A stretch of DNA of 64,000 nt from DSOI01 sp041394885 (GTDB lineage: Bacteria > Acidobacteriota > Terriglobia > Bryobacterales > Bryobacteraceae), in assembly GCA_041394885.1 (NCBI GenBank), contig JAWKHI010000001.1, positions 1 to 64,000 of the forward strand, given 5' to 3'. The notes below the pieces were generated by a model. The model worked only from the letters and a program-made list of their open reading frames with translations. It ran no database searches and was not told the DNA's origin. A program made the position numbers and the translations under genes. Shown one piece after another: positions 9,341 through 17,223 of the stretch; position 1 is the first letter of the stretch; each line of letters starts with the position of its first letter.

Positions 9341-10758
9341 ATGCCCCAAAGACTTTGTCGGAATCACCGTCCTTCCCAGTACATCCAAAACGAGGGCATC
9401 GAGAAAGCTGCTCGATAACCTCGTCTACAAGGCAGGCGTCACCGCCATCGCCACCTCACCCACGGTCATGGAGCCGGCCGACGAAGCCTGCAGCTCCCGG
9501 GAACCACCCGCCGACGCCGGCGCCGGATCAGTTCGTCTGCTGGACCGCCCCTGTGGGGCAAACGCGAATTGTTCGTCCGCACCGCGCCCAGCTTCGCCCC
9601 CGACACGGTTCTACCACGGACTTCGCTATCAGCCGGCCCAGGCCCACCGCCCTCACTCAGAAGCAGGGTCCGCTGTTAAAGGCCTTCATCCGAGCCGCGC
9701 AAGCCCGTCACATCAAGGTCTACCTCCAGGTGCAGGCCGCGATTCCGCCAGGCTATCGCGTCCAGTTCGGCGGTCCTCAACCCGACGATCGTCCTCTGCT
9801 CCCGGACGGCCGCGTCGCCCCCCGCCGCCTGGCCAACAATGGCAGCCTCGCCAGTCCGCACATCGCCGGCTACACCCACGCCCTGCTGCGCGACGTCATC
9901 GCCGCCTATCCCGACATCGACGGCATCCGGGTGGATTGGCCCGAGTACCCGCCCTACTTTCTCGACGATTGCTTCTTCGACTTCAGCCCGCACGCCGAGG
10001 CCGCAGCCCAGCGTCTCGGTTTCGATTTCGACGTCATGCGCCGCGCCGCTTCCGATCTCTATCAGAAACTCCACGGCGGACTCAAAGACGAAGACCTCAC
10101 CCTGTGGACCGAGCCCGACGCCGGCCGCCACCGCCTGCTGCGCCTCCTCGCGGACCGTCCCGCACTGCTCGACTGGCTGCGCTTCAAAGCGACGCTCGTC
10201 GATGAACTGCTGGGGGGCTTTCGGAGAACCATGAATGAGGCCGGCGCCACGCGGATGGAACTCATGCCCAACGCCTTTCCCCCGCCCTGGACCCTGCCTT
10301 CCGGTATGGACTTCGGCCGCGCAGCCCGCCACGTCACCGCCTTCAGCGTCAAGCTCTACACCATGCACTGGCCGCTCATGCTCCGCTTCTACGGTGATGC
10401 GATCCTCCGCACCAACCCCGGGCTTTCCGATCGAATGCTCACACGAGCCCTCGTCAGCTGGCTCGATCTCGCCGACGACGATGGCCTCGGCGAACTGCGC
10501 AACTACCGCTACCCCGAACCCGACGAGCCCCATCCGGTGGGCCTGCGTGCGCAGGCGCGGAAGATCATCCAGGCACAGCAGGAAGCGGGCTCGACTCCCG
10601 TCCTCACGCTCGCCCATGGCTATGGTCCCCTCGACGATTTCCGGCGCCGCATCGAAGTTGCCTGGCAGGCTTCGCGCCATGGCGTATGGGTGAATCGCTA
10701 CGCCTATCTGAGTGACGAGAAGCTTGCCGCCATCGGCGAAGCCTGCCGCCGCGCCTGA
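9341..10758 (+). CDS. Conserved protein with glycosidase-like TIM-barrel features; 5' third frameshifted
   Basis: From about 9660 to the stop at 10758 one frame gives an intact body: FIRAAQARHIKVYLQVQAA, PDIDGIRVDWPEYPPYF, ELMPNAFPPPW. These resemble the hypothetical glycosyl-hydrolase-like proteins with a barrel strand ending in D-x-x-E. Upstream, the same protein continues only by switching frames: DFVGITVLP, LLDNLVYKAGVTAIATSP and SREPPADAGAGSVRLLDRP in one frame, WGKRELFVRTAPSFAPDT in another, then back. At about 9551 a single missing C in a C run explains one switch. Expected length is about 470 residues. No signal peptide is certain. Its function is unknown; a sugar-active enzyme is the best guess. 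Confidence 0.6.
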
Positions 10759-10777
10759 TCGCGCTACCATCTACCTC

Positions 10778-11056
10778 ATGGCGTTCGAGTTCGAAAAAAC
10801 GATGTTCGAGGTCTATCGCGAGACCACCTACGGCATGAAATACCGGGTGGTCTTCTTCACGGAGTTGCAGGACCACAACAAAGAATCAGAGATTAACCGC
10901 GCTATGGCGGGTGAACATTTCGTCGACGGGTTCATCAAGGACAGCACCAAGGAAGACGCAAAAGTGGTGATCGACCAACTGCTGGCCCGCATGAACGACG
11001 GAGAAACGATAGCCCCCGATCAATTTCTTGGAGCACTCGAAAGCCACCTCGCCTGA
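10778..11056 (+). CDS. Small conserved hypothetical protein
   Basis: A 92-residue acidic protein beginning MAFEFEKTMFEVYRETTYGM. The frame is open upstream to 10712, but that lies inside the preceding gene, and the ATG at 10778 falls 20 bp after its stop. The composition is soluble and mixed alpha/beta, with no signal peptide or membrane segment. The second half (STKEDAKVVIDQLLARMNDGE) is predicted helical. I do not recognise a family. It may be co-transcribed with the upstream glycosidase-like gene, and it converges with the membrane protein gene 11061-11753, leaving only 4 bp between the stops. Confidence 0.6.
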   Translation: MAFEFEKTMFEVYRETTYGMKYRVVFFTELQDHNKESEINRAMAGEHFVDGFIKDSTKEDAKVVIDQLLARMNDGETIAPDQFLGALESHLA

Positions 11057-11060
11057 GACG

Positions 11061-11753
11061 CTACGCCTCAGCCGGACTGTCGAACAATCGCCGCTCCAGC
11101 CACCCGCCCTCGCCGCTGCGATCGAGCGCCGCCACCGATTGCGCCGCCAGATACTGGATCTGTGCCAGCCTCCGCGCGTCGTATGGCTCGCGATGTAGCG
11201 TGAAGTAGGCCTCCACGCGCGCCGACAGGCTCAATACATCGTAGTGCCTCTCCATCGCCGCCATCGCCGCCATCAAATAATACCCGGAATCACGTGCCAG
11301 CGCCACGTCCCCAGCAGCCGCCGCCCAGCGAAACACCGGCGTCACGCGGTCCAGGCAGCCGTTGTAGTCCCCCTGTTTGTACAAAAACGCACCTTCCAGA
11401 CAGTTCAACTCCACGCTCCAGGCGGATTCCGCCCGTCCGGACCGGGCGGAACGCCGTGCCAATCCGATCAACCGCTGCGCCCATTCGAAATCCCGGCCCT
11501 CAATCGCCCGCCGGATCTCCGGCAACACCTTCACGGACCCCGCCAAAATCGCGACCACGGGCACCGCGATCAGAATCAAAAACGCCCCAGCCGCGGTCAC
11601 CATCACGGGGATCGCCAACAGTACAGCCAAATCCGGCCGCATATACCGGCTCGCTGCCACCAACACGATCTGCGCCAACACCAGCGCCATCGCCGCGCCG
11701 AACCACATCAGCGAAAGCCCCCACCGGAATCGCGATACTGTTCTGTTCCTCAT
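11061..11753 (-). CDS. Two-helix membrane protein with cytoplasmic helical repeat domain, unknown function
   Basis: 230 residues from the ATG at 11753 (MRNRTVSRFRWGL...); an in-frame start at 11798 adds 15 unlikely residues. Two strong membrane helices lie at about residues 12-33 and 40-70 (LSLMWFGAAMALVLAQIVL and LAVLLAIPVMVTAAGAFLI...). After them comes an alpha-helical, TPR-like region: IRRAIEGRDFEWAQRLIGLA, SVELNCLEGAFLYKQGDYNGC. It may sense or scaffold at the inner membrane, but no catalytic motif is visible. It follows queE by 60 bp on the same strand and could be the last gene of the queC-queE transcript. Confidence 0.6.
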   Translation of the reverse strand: MRNRTVSRFRWGLSLMWFGAAMALVLAQIVLVAASRYMRPDLAVLLAIPVMVTAAGAFLILIAVPVVAILAGSVKVLPEIRRAIEGRDFEWAQRLIGLARRSARSGRAESAWSVELNCLEGAFLYKQGDYNGCLDRVTPVFRWAAAAGDVALARDSGYYLMAAMAAMERHYDVLSLSARVEAYFTLHREPYDARRLAQIQYLAAQSVAALDRSGEGGWLERRLFDSPAEA

Positions 11754-11813
11754 AGGCGGGTGATCGACCTCCGCCGCGAAACTCCACAGTCCTCCCAAGC
11801 GGAAACTGCAGCA

Positions 11814-12491
11814 CTAAGTTCCTCTTCGGTTCCCGTAAAGGTATACATGCCATCGCGGGCTAAGGCGAAACCCTCGCTTCTTGCAGATCTCACCCAGCTC
11901 TTGGGAACGCGCCTGCAACACCCGCTCTTGGGTGCCTTCCGGCATCAGCAGCACACGCGAACGCTCATGCGGCACCGCCGCAAGTATCTGCTCGATTTCC
12001 AGTAGATCCCGTTCGTCCCGCACCACGAACTTGATCTGGTAAGGATGCCTTTCCGTCAGCCTCCGCAGCACATCCGTCTGGATACGCGTCGCCTCGTGAC
12101 GCTCCGTCCAGGCGCCGGCGTCGCGTGGCGTCGAATTAGCCAACTTCGGCGATACGCTCATCAGGTCACACTCCACTTCCGCCCAAACCGTACCAGCGGT
12201 TTCGATGGTGATGTGTTGGCCGCTCTGCCGTAGCCGCTGGGTCAATTCCCCGATCTCGGGCGCGAGCATCGGTTCGCCCCCCGTGATGACGGTGTGTCCG
12301 GTGGAGTGTTCCCGCACGTAGCTGCAAACTTCATCGACCGTCTCGTGCGTTCCCTCAGGATTCCAGGAAGTATAGGGCGTATCGCACCAAACGCATCGCA
12401 GGTTGCAGCCGCTGGTCCGAATGAATACCGACGGCACGCCCGCCAACATGCCCTCGCCTTGAATCGAATAGAACAACTCGGAGATGAACAT
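11814..12491 (-). CDS. queE: 7-carboxy-7-deazaguanine synthase (radical SAM)
   Basis: 225 residues. The radical-SAM motif C29-N-L-R-C33-V-W-C36 has the CxxxCxxC spacing of QueE. It is preceded by SIQGEGMLAGVPSVFIR, which is characteristic of the family, and followed by TGGEPML. The enzyme converts 6-carboxy-tetrahydropterin to CDG in queuosine/7-deazaguanine synthesis. The frame is open further upstream within queC, but the ATG at 12491 shares its A with the queC TGA stop (TGATG), a typical coupled start. QueC, which uses CDG to make preQ0, is directly upstream. QueD and folE-type genes are not in this window. Confidence 0.93.
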   Translation of the reverse strand: MFISELFYSIQGEGMLAGVPSVFIRTSGCNLRCVWCDTPYTSWNPEGTHETVDEVCSYVREHSTGHTVITGGEPMLAPEIGELTQRLRQSGQHITIETAGTVWAEVECDLMSVSPKLANSTPRDAGAWTERHEATRIQTDVLRRLTERHPYQIKFVVRDERDLLEIEQILAAVPHERSRVLLMPEGTQERVLQARSQELGEICKKRGFRLSPRWHVYLYGNRRGT

Positions 12492-13177
12492 CACGGATAG
12501 GGCAGCGGGTCTTCCAGACCGGCTTCGGCGAATCCTTTTTTTCGCAACAGGCAGGAGTCGCAGCCGCCGCATGGCCGGCCTCCGGGCAACGGGTCGTAGC
12601 AGGAATGCGTCAACCCGTAGTCGACGCCTAATTCGCGCCCCAAGGCAATAATCCCGGCCTTGGACAACTCGAGCAGAGGCGTATGAATCTGGATCCGGGT
12701 GCGGCCTTCCACCCCCGCCTTGGTGGCCAGGTTGGCCATGCGCGCGAATGCGTCGATGAACTCCGGACGGCAATCGGGGTAGCCGGAATAATCCACCGCA
12801 TTCACACCGATGACGATATTCGACGCCTCCAGCACCTCCGCCCACGCCAGCGCAAACGAGAGAAAAATCGTGTTGCGCGCAGGAACGTAGGTCACCGGAA
12901 TCCCCTCGCTCATCGCCTCCGCGGACCTGTGTTTCGGCACCCTCACGTCAGCCGTGAGCGCGCTCCCGCCGAACACACGCAGATCAATCGGCACCGTGAC
13001 ATGGCCGGCTACGCCCAGAGCGGCGGCAACCCGCCGCGCGGCATCGAGTTCCACCTTGTGCCGCTGTCCGTAGTCAAACGACATTGCGTGGCAGGCGTAA
13101 CCCCGCGCGTGGGCCCAAGCCAGACAAGTCGCCGAGTCCAATCCGCCGCTGAGTAGGCAGACCGCGCGCTCAGGCAC
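12491..13177 (-). CDS. queC: 7-cyano-7-deazaguanine (preQ0) synthase
   Basis: 228 residues from a GTG at 13177. The PP-loop ATP pyrophosphatase motif is LLSGGLDSAT near the N terminus. SFDYGQRHKVEL, VPARNTIFLS and VNAVDYSGYPDCRP are QueC family blocks. The C-terminal zinc site is CYDPL...CGGCDSC. QueC makes preQ0 from CDG, ammonia and ATP. The GTG lies inside the end of the upstream MFS gene (8-bp overlap), and its stop overlaps the queE start, so MFS-queC-queE are tightly coupled. Confidence 0.94.
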   Translation of the reverse strand: MPERAVCLLSGGLDSATCLAWAHARGYACHAMSFDYGQRHKVELDAARRVAAALGVAGHVTVPIDLRVFGGSALTADVRVPKHRSAEAMSEGIPVTYVPARNTIFLSFALAWAEVLEASNIVIGVNAVDYSGYPDCRPEFIDAFARMANLATKAGVEGRTRIQIHTPLLELSKAGIIALGRELGVDYGLTHSCYDPLPGGRPCGGCDSCLLRKKGFAEAGLEDPLPYP

Positions 13178-14378
13178 GGTGCGCGCCCCGTGTGTCCGGC
13201 AGCACCCGCGCCAGAAAGAAGCCCGCCAGAGGAGTGAGCACCAGCGCCGTCAGCACCGAGTGCATCGAATAGAGGTCCGAGGCCCAGCCGGTCAGCGGCA
13301 CGAAGATCAGGGCCGGCAGCCCCCACGCGAACCCCATCATCAACGCCGAGACCGTACCAGTCTGCCCGGGCGCGAGTTCTTGCGCCATGATGACGTTCAC
13401 AGGAATCGTGAACAGCAGGATCAAGCCGCCAATCATCAGTCCGGCTATCGAAGGCCAGCCTCGCGCCAAAAAGAAGAGAAGCAAAAACGGAACGCACCCG
13501 ATCATCGACACCATGATCACGCCGCGCCCACCGATCCGGTCCGCCAGGCGGCCTCCCAGCAAGCCTCCAATCGCGCCAAACGCCAGATAGACCGAGAGCG
13601 TGTAGTTGGCATGGGGTATGCTGAACCCCCGCTCCCGATTCAGATAGAGCGGAAGTAATTGCGCGAACGTAACCTGCACGATCGACCGGATGAACACACA
13701 GAAATACAGCACGGCGAGTGGCCGCCAAACCGCATGAAGGGCGGCCAGGTCCAGCCGCGCGCCGCGTCTCCCCGCGTCGGGAGCCGGTTCGAGAAAAAAC
13801 CACAAGAACGCCGAGCACGCGATCCCCGGCAGGCACGCAAGCCATGTATTCGGAAACCCGATGAATAATGGCGTCAGCGAGAAATAGGTGGGTCCAAACG
13901 CCATGCCGAGCGTTCCGGCGCTGATGAAAAACGCCATCCAAGTGGCCCGCGACACGGCGACGCCGTGAGTCACCCGCGCGGACGCCTGCGGGTGGAACGA
14001 CGCCACGCCCGCTCCCCCAAGCGCCACCAGCAACAGCGCCCACAAATAGGTGGGGGCCGATGGAAGCGCGGAAAGAAACACACCCGCCACCGCGGGCGCA
14101 AGCACGGTGAACAGACGGGATCGGAACCGGTCAGACAGGTAGCCCCACACCGGCTGCGACACCGACGAAGAAAGCAGCAGGATACCCCCAAGCCAGCCCG
14201 CCTGCGCCAGCGACATCCCCAGCTTGTCAACCAGATATGGTTGTAGCGCTCCCAAAGCCCCGGCGTACAGATCGATGAAGAAGTGGCCCACTGAGAGAAG
14301 CACCAGCCCCGCGGTGCCGGTCTGCACCGGTGAGGCGTCAATCGGCGTGTTCAAGGCTACGGCGGGAAAACGGCTCAT
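13170..14378 (-). CDS. MFS transporter, fosmidomycin-resistance (Fsr)-like, in queC-queE operon
   Basis: About 402 residues from ATG 14378 (MSRFPAVALN); the frame is open to 14483 but that is leader sequence. Twelve hydrophobic segments are present. VGHFFIDLYAGALGALQPYL and the motif-A-like GYLSDRFRSR are typical of the Fsr branch of MFS exporters, and the second half has GGRLADRIGGRG. Family members export small drugs such as fosmidomycin. Here the gene overlaps queC by 8 bp, which suggests a role linked to 7-deazaguanine metabolism, for example export or salvage of a precursor. That link is inference from context. A structured leader lies directly upstream. Confidence 0.82.
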   Translation of the reverse strand: MSRFPAVALNTPIDASPVQTGTAGLVLLSVGHFFIDLYAGALGALQPYLVDKLGMSLAQAGWLGGILLLSSSVSQPVWGYLSDRFRSRLFTVLAPAVAGVFLSALPSAPTYLWALLLVALGGAGVASFHPQASARVTHGVAVSRATWMAFFISAGTLGMAFGPTYFSLTPLFIGFPNTWLACLPGIACSAFLWFFLEPAPDAGRRGARLDLAALHAVWRPLAVLYFCVFIRSIVQVTFAQLLPLYLNRERGFSIPHANYTLSVYLAFGAIGGLLGGRLADRIGGRGVIMVSMIGCVPFLLLFFLARGWPSIAGLMIGGLILLFTIPVNVIMAQELAPGQTGTVSALMMGFAWGLPALIFVPLTGWASDLYSMHSVLTALVLTPLAGFFLARVLPDTRGAHRA

Positions 14379-14385
14379 GCGTCGG

Positions 14386-14476
14386 TATTGTTCTTCAGTG
14401 TAGCCGACCCCAAACCGATGGTTGCCAGCGAGGACTCGACGAGGCGTTCTTCGGCTCCATCGCCATCCCGAAGAAC
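14386..14476 (-). promoter_or_regulatory. Candidate switching leader RNA upstream of MFS-queC-queE
   Basis: In the transcript of the MFS gene, GTTCTTCGG (14476-14468) can pair perfectly over 9 bp with CCGAAGAAC (14454-14446) around a 13-nt loop. A second GAAGAAC copy (14396-14390) sits 11 nt before the ATG, where the ribosome binding site should be. The upstream GTTCTTC can pair with either copy but not both, so the two pairings exclude each other. CTGGCAACC lies between them. I do not recognise a known preQ1 riboswitch class. This is a structural reading only, with no covariation evidence. Confidence 0.35.
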
Positions 14477-14581
14477 CGGCCACGCCCGATCCAAGCGGGA
14501 ATGAGGATCCCGTTCGGATGTGGCATAAATTTCCGGGCGGGGCCGACCCGCGAAGTCGAGACGCGGCTGCCCGTTTCCGTC

Positions 14582-14587
14582 TATAAT
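14582..14587 (+). promoter_or_regulatory. -10 element of the tRNA-Val promoter
   Basis: A perfect TATAAT begins 16 bp before the first tRNA base, which places the transcript start very close to the mature 5' end. No good -35 hexamer is visible at 16-18 bp spacing. Confidence 0.5.
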
Positions 14588-14597
14588 CGGAAGGTTA

Positions 14598-14674
14598 GGG
14601 CGCGTAGCTCAGTTGGTTAGAGCGCCTGCTTCACACGCAGGAGGTCACAGGTTCGAGTCCTGTCGCGCCCACCA
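14598..14674 (+). tRNA. tRNA-Val(CAC), CCA encoded
   Basis: A 77-nt cloverleaf with acceptor stem GGGCGCG paired to CGCGCCC, a D arm with AGTTGGTTA, and an anticodon stem CCTGC/GCAGG around the loop TTCACAC with anticodon CAC. The T arm ACAGG/CCTGT encloses TTCGAGT, the discriminator is A, and the 3' CCA is encoded. CAC reads the GUG valine codon. All stems pair perfectly. It is a single-gene unit preceded by a TATAAT. The following 140 bp to the AraC gene contain no recognisable integrase or attachment repeat. Confidence 0.96.
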
Positions 14675-14817
14675 CTGTTTGCAATCACTTGCCGATCACA
14701 GAACGGCCCCCCATCGCCGAAGACGATGCTCGGGTCAAGAAATCTTTCTGGACGGGCCTTCGCACGCTTCCGCTCGAAATAGCCGATGAACGCTCGCTTT
14801 GCATCCGCTCAAAGGCC

Positions 14818-15675
14818 TCATCGCCGAGTGTTTCCCGAGGCGTCTGAGAGAGCGCGGAAATCGCCAGGGCGCACCCCGGCGTGACGCTTGAAGAACTGGT
14901 GAAAGTTGGTCGCCTCCGAAAACCCGAGTTCCTTACCAATCTCGGAAGCAGGACGGTGGGTATGCGCGAGCATCCGCTTGGCTTCGAGTAGAACCCGGCG
15001 GTTCAAAACCTCCCGCGCGCTTCGGCCGGAGACCTTGAGACAGGCGCGGGTGATCGTTCGTTCGGAGTAGCCGAGACCAGCGGCGAGTTGCCTGACCGTA
15101 TGGCCCCAGGAAAAATTAGCCTCGACCGCCTCGAGGAATGCGACGCAGGACTTCGGCATATGTCTGGACGATGCACCCGCCGCACGATGGAAGAGGCAGC
15201 TCAACGCGTCGAACAGCGATTGCATCAGTGCAATCGTCACCCCATCGCCCGCGAACCGCCGTTGCTCACGTCGAAGTACGTCCTCGATTTCCTTCGCGGC
15301 TTGCGATCCCCGATCCAAATCCCGGCACGTCTCCTGCCAGACGTCCGTCATGCCAACCCGTGGAGTCGTGTACCGGGCCAACACGAGCGTCGCCTCGAAG
15401 ATGCTTTGGGTGTCCCAGATTTGGACCTGTCCCGGCCGCACTCGCACAACGCGGCCCGGCTTGAGCGGGGTCTCAGTGAAGTCAACCGTGTGCAACCCGG
15501 TCCCGCTGCGAACCAACAGGAACGACTCAAACTCGGGCCGCTCGGGCGAGGCCAGCAGCGCGCGCCCCAGTCTGCGAATCAGCTCCGAGCGGTCGATAAC
15601 CTCGACGGGCAGCATAGGGTGGATGCCGCTGGCGAATCGGACTCGCCGGATTCCATGTTGTCCAGTCTCTACCAT
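14818..15675 (-). CDS. AraC-family transcriptional regulator
   Basis: 285 residues from ATG 15675, directly after an in-frame GTG at 15678. The C-terminal 100 residues form two helix-turn-helix motifs: VRQLAAGLGYSERTITRAC and a second one, HRPASEIGKELGFSEATNF, with the AraC signature ending FHQFFKRHAGVRPGDFR. The N-terminal half is a sensor domain of cupin type that I cannot match to a ligand. It is divergent from the EF-hand gene at 15749, with 73 bp between the starts, so it may control that gene. The 143 bp between its stop and the tRNA hold short reverse-strand open stretches but no gene I can support. Confidence 0.85.
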   Translation of the reverse strand: MVETGQHGIRRVRFASGIHPMLPVEVIDRSELIRRLGRALLASPERPEFESFLLVRSGTGLHTVDFTETPLKPGRVVRVRPGQVQIWDTQSIFEATLVLARYTTPRVGMTDVWQETCRDLDRGSQAAKEIEDVLRREQRRFAGDGVTIALMQSLFDALSCLFHRAAGASSRHMPKSCVAFLEAVEANFSWGHTVRQLAAGLGYSERTITRACLKVSGRSAREVLNRRVLLEAKRMLAHTHRPASEIGKELGFSEATNFHQFFKRHAGVRPGDFRALSDASGNTRR

Positions 15676-15748
15676 CACAAGTCACTCCAAGACCTTTCGC
15701 CGGTGCCTGCTAGTGACGCATACTGCCCACATCGAGGAAACGGCTGGA

Positions 15749-16399
15749 ATGACCCTGCGAACGACTCTCACGATCCTGCTTGCCTGTCCGGCGATCGGCC
15801 TCCCGCAACCCAGTCCGCCAGGCGCGCAGCCGATAGCGGCGTTGCGCACGGTATTCCTTGCGCTGGACGCCGATTCGAACCAGCAACTCTCCTACGACGA
15901 GATCGCCCGCGCTGCGGGACGCCTCATGTCGCTCGACGCCGACGGCGACGGCCGCCTGAGCGAACGGGAGATGGGCGGAGGGGGCTCCCTCGCGATTCGC
16001 GGGCAGGCTGTTGTGCGTGTGATGGACACCGCCGGAGACAGCACCCTCTCGCCCAACGAGATCGATGGCGCAAGCGCCGCGCTCAAGCGCCTTGACCGGG
16101 ACGGCGACTGGATGCTCAGCGCGAGCGAGCTCGCCACGCGGGTGAGAAACCCTGACGACCCAAACGCTCGAGCACGGACTGCTCTTGCGGACCGACTCGA
16201 AACGCGACTGGCTGCATCCGGCCGTCTACCCGGTCGGCGCCACCGGCACCGTGCAACTGGTCGACTGGGACGGCAAAGTCGTTTGGGAATACGATCTCGA
16301 CGTGCCCGCCAGAAACGGTTTTTCATCATGAAGTCGACCACGTACCGAACGGCAACATCCTGGCCATTGCCTATCACGCCTTCTCGCGCGAGGAAATGA
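15749..16399 (+). CDS. Exported EF-hand protein, 3' part run into arylsulfotransferase sequence
   Basis: The ATG at 15749 begins a signal peptide (MTLRTTLTILLACPAIGLPQ). Four EF-hand calcium loops follow at roughly 32-residue spacing: DADSNQQLSYDE, DADGDGRLSERE, DTAGDSTLSPNE and DRDGDWMLSASE, each with acidic residues at loop positions 1, 3, 5 and 12 or close to that. It is probably a periplasmic calcium-binding module. After about 16165 the frame no longer looks like protein; the true coding there belongs to an arylsulfotransferase in another frame. So the EF-hand gene has either lost its end or was fused to the following gene before decay. Confidence 0.65.
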   Translation: MTLRTTLTILLACPAIGLPQPSPPGAQPIAALRTVFLALDADSNQQLSYDEIARAAGRLMSLDADGDGRLSEREMGGGGSLAIRGQAVVRVMDTAGDSTLSPNEIDGASAALKRLDRDGDWMLSASELATRVRNPDDPNARARTALADRLETRLAASGRLPGRRHRHRATGRLGRQSRLGIRSRRARQKRFFIMKSTTYRTATSWPLPITPSRARK

Positions 16400-17168
16400 A
16401 GGCCATGGGATGGGACGGCGTCTACCCGGCAAGGGGCTCGATCTGGATGGGCAAAGTTCTGGAACTCGAGCCCAACCCCACCGACGGCACTACGGAAATC
16501 GTATGGCAGTGGAATTCGTGGGATCACCTCGTCCAGGATCAGTTCCCGGACCGTCTCAATTATGGTGACGTTTCCAAGGAACACGGCAGAATCGACATCA
16601 ACTACCTTCGCGACGGAATGGTGAGCTTCAACACCGGCCAGATGCTCCACACGAATTGGGTCGACTACAACGCCAGGCTCGATCAGATCGTTCTCAGCGT
16701 CCCGGCTTTCGGTGAATTCTGGATCATCGATCACCGCACGACCATGGCCGAAGCGGCAACGCGCAAAGGCGACTTCCTATACCGGTTCGGAAACCCGGCG
16801 GCAACCAAAACCGGCTGACTCAACGATATCTGAACCAGCCGAATGGAGGCTTCGGTACTGCCTACTCGAACTTGTTGGAGCTCGAACTGCCCGCCGCGGC
16901 CGGAAGAACTTACGACTGGACACGTGAGCCGAAGACGGTGTGGTCCTGGAATCGAGATGCCCGCGAAGAACATTACTCACCCTTTATGAGCGGCGTGAGC
17001 CGGCTTCCCAACGGCAAACACAATCCTCGTGAGTTCGTTCGACAAGCGGATCATCGAGGTCACGGCCGGCGGCGAACGCGTGGAAGACTCCGACTGCCGC
17101 GCAACGGTCGCATATGCCGGATCTACAAATACTCACGGGATCATCCAGGGCTGAAGGGTCGGTTCTGA
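16165..17168 (+). pseudogene. Arylsulfotransferase (ASST/PQQ-like beta-propeller), decayed
   Basis: Conceptual reading across frames gives GLLLRTDSKRDWLHPAVYP, TVQLVDWDGKVVWEYDLD, HHEVDHVPNGNILAIAYH, IVWQWNSWDHLVQDQFPD, DFLYRFGNP, then YSNLLELELP, SRLPNGNTILVSSFDKRI and RIYKYSRDHPGLKGRF to a stop at 17168. These are blocks of acidobacterial aryl-sulfate sulfotransferases, which move sulfate between phenols in the periplasm. The N-terminal blocks are missing. The expected GQHDAHW-type block with the active histidine is absent between GNP and YSNLL. Several single-base shifts are present, including an extra A near 17021. Missing blocks plus shifts make this a real pseudogene, not just poor sequence. 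Confidence 0.75.
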
Positions 17169-17172
17169 GTCT

Positions 17173-17184
17173 AGATTATAGAGT
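17173..17184 (-). promoter_or_regulatory. Candidate regulator site upstream of the MFS gene
   Basis: On the reverse strand this reads ACTCTATAATCT, matching 11 of 12 positions of the motif AATCTATAATCT found exactly at 18542 and 22126. It lies 40 bp before the MFS start at 17224. The motif is two AATCT half-sites in the same direction, 7 bp apart. It is a candidate site for the local GntR regulator. Confidence 0.45.
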
Positions 17185-17223
17185 GTGGGACCATGACGGG
17201 ATGATCGGACGTGAGCCGCCCCG

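Noticed and set aside
14598..14674. tRNA-Val as an integration site for a mobile element
   Set aside because: No integrase, and no repeat of the tRNA 3' end is visible in the following sequence.
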